A model generated the notes under the pieces. The model saw only the letters and a program-made list of their open reading frames with translations, was not told where the DNA came from and searched no databases. Below are positions 63,306 through 64,000 of a stretch of 64,000 nt of DNA, in pieces (positions within the stretch are counted from its first letter, which is position 1; each line of letters starts with the position of its first letter). The DNA is taken from the NCBI GenBank assembly GCA_009767595.1, contig VSDK01010480.1:930287-994286 (forward strand), given 5' to 3'. Source of the stretch: Symbiodinium kawagutii (Eukaryota > Sar > Dinophyceae > Suessiales > Symbiodiniaceae). Made by a program: the position numbers and the translations under genes.

Positions 63306-64000
63306 GTACTACAAGCAAGTTGGAGCATGGATAGTACTCATCATTAATCTACATGAACTCATTTGTAGTGGTCTAACGAAGAGTCATCAAATGTCATCAA
63401 CAATCTATATGAAATTGGTTCAGTTGAGAGACATTTATAGATTTTCGCTATCATGCTGGCTTAATCGCTATGAACTCATGGCTACTGAATAGTGGTTCGT
63501 GATCAATCTTGGCTTATCATCCCCCATATATACCTAGTCGATAGACAGTAATTAGCGATGATTAATGACTTGCTGGCGGTAGTTAAGGCTGGTCAAAAAT
63601 GATTACTCCTTAAGAATACCATCGCCGAAACCTTGGTTTACAACGGAATCGATACATTTTAGAAGGGGCCAGGGAAGAGTCAATAGAAGGCAACATGGAT
63701 TACATGGTGGGGACACAAACAGCGACAATCGAGATTTACGGTGGTCAACAAGTAACAAGAATGGGAAGGACATGTGTATAACATGTGCTGCATACAATAC
63801 ATACGAATATACATGGTCACGTGTATATGGATGTACAAACATCTCTACAAGGTGTATCCGACATGTACAAAACTCATCAAATATATTCAAATATCTTGTT
63901 CATCCACAACTGGTTTATAACCAATGATGCTTCATGATGCTTATTGATTGTCCTTCTTGTGGTTCATGACTTCATCCCTACACGCTCAATGGGGCTCCCT

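Overview
The window looks like nuclear DNA of a dinoflagellate, probably a symbiodiniacean or another member of the Suessiales; I cannot name the species. Three things point that way. (1) The dominant feature is a LINE-type retrotransposon that encodes a DNA cytosine methyltransferase, an element type known from Symbiodinium. (2) Host coding sequence occurs as tiny GC-rich exons (about 30-160 nt, one of 732 nt) in AT-richer, repeat-filled introns. Acceptors are usually AG|G and donors are GT, GC and possibly GA. (3) Nearly all coding islands read best on the minus strand, which fits unidirectional gene arrays. There are no bacterial operons, no CRISPR array and no rRNA or tRNA gene that I can support.

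Layout. 0-11.2 kb: repeat-rich sequence with short minus-strand coding islands of unknown function and a striking 87-bp tandem hairpin array (8.5-8.9 kb) between two CCGAA-type satellite blocks. 11.5-27.3 kb: seven minus-strand exons that join in phase into a formin FH2 domain preceded by a Lys/Gly-rich linker. Its largest intron holds the 10,301-bp retrotransposon (14,761-25,061, minus strand), which has two intact ORFs (1559 and 1808 aa) and a perfect 15-bp target-site duplication. The element landed inside an older small inverted-repeat element. 29-36 kb: more minus-strand exons, including a duplicated exon block, that may be the 5' part of the same gene. 37-44 kb: scattered islands, one encoding a membrane segment. 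45-48.5 kb: an EF-hand calcium-binding gene. 49-51.3 kb: a gene with a visible start Met and three in-phase exons. 52.4-54.6 kb: a gene with four in-phase exons. 55-64 kb: further islands and many short tandem repeats.

The retrotransposon is the main autonomous system. ORF1 joins a complete-looking cytosine-5 methyltransferase (motifs I-X), a ubiquitin-like fold ending in Gly-Gly and a C-terminal coiled coil. ORF2 carries an APE-type endonuclease, reverse transcriptase, zinc knuckle and RNase H. The ORFs share one reading frame and are separated by a single TGA plus 18 sense codons. UTRs are only about 70 nt and there is no poly(A) tail. Small inverted-repeat elements (families A and B) and imperfect TGGTTGATGG/CCATCAACCA runs fill most remaining space.

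Limits: exon borders come from reading frame, codon character and splice-site sequence only. Single unsupported islands are given low confidence.
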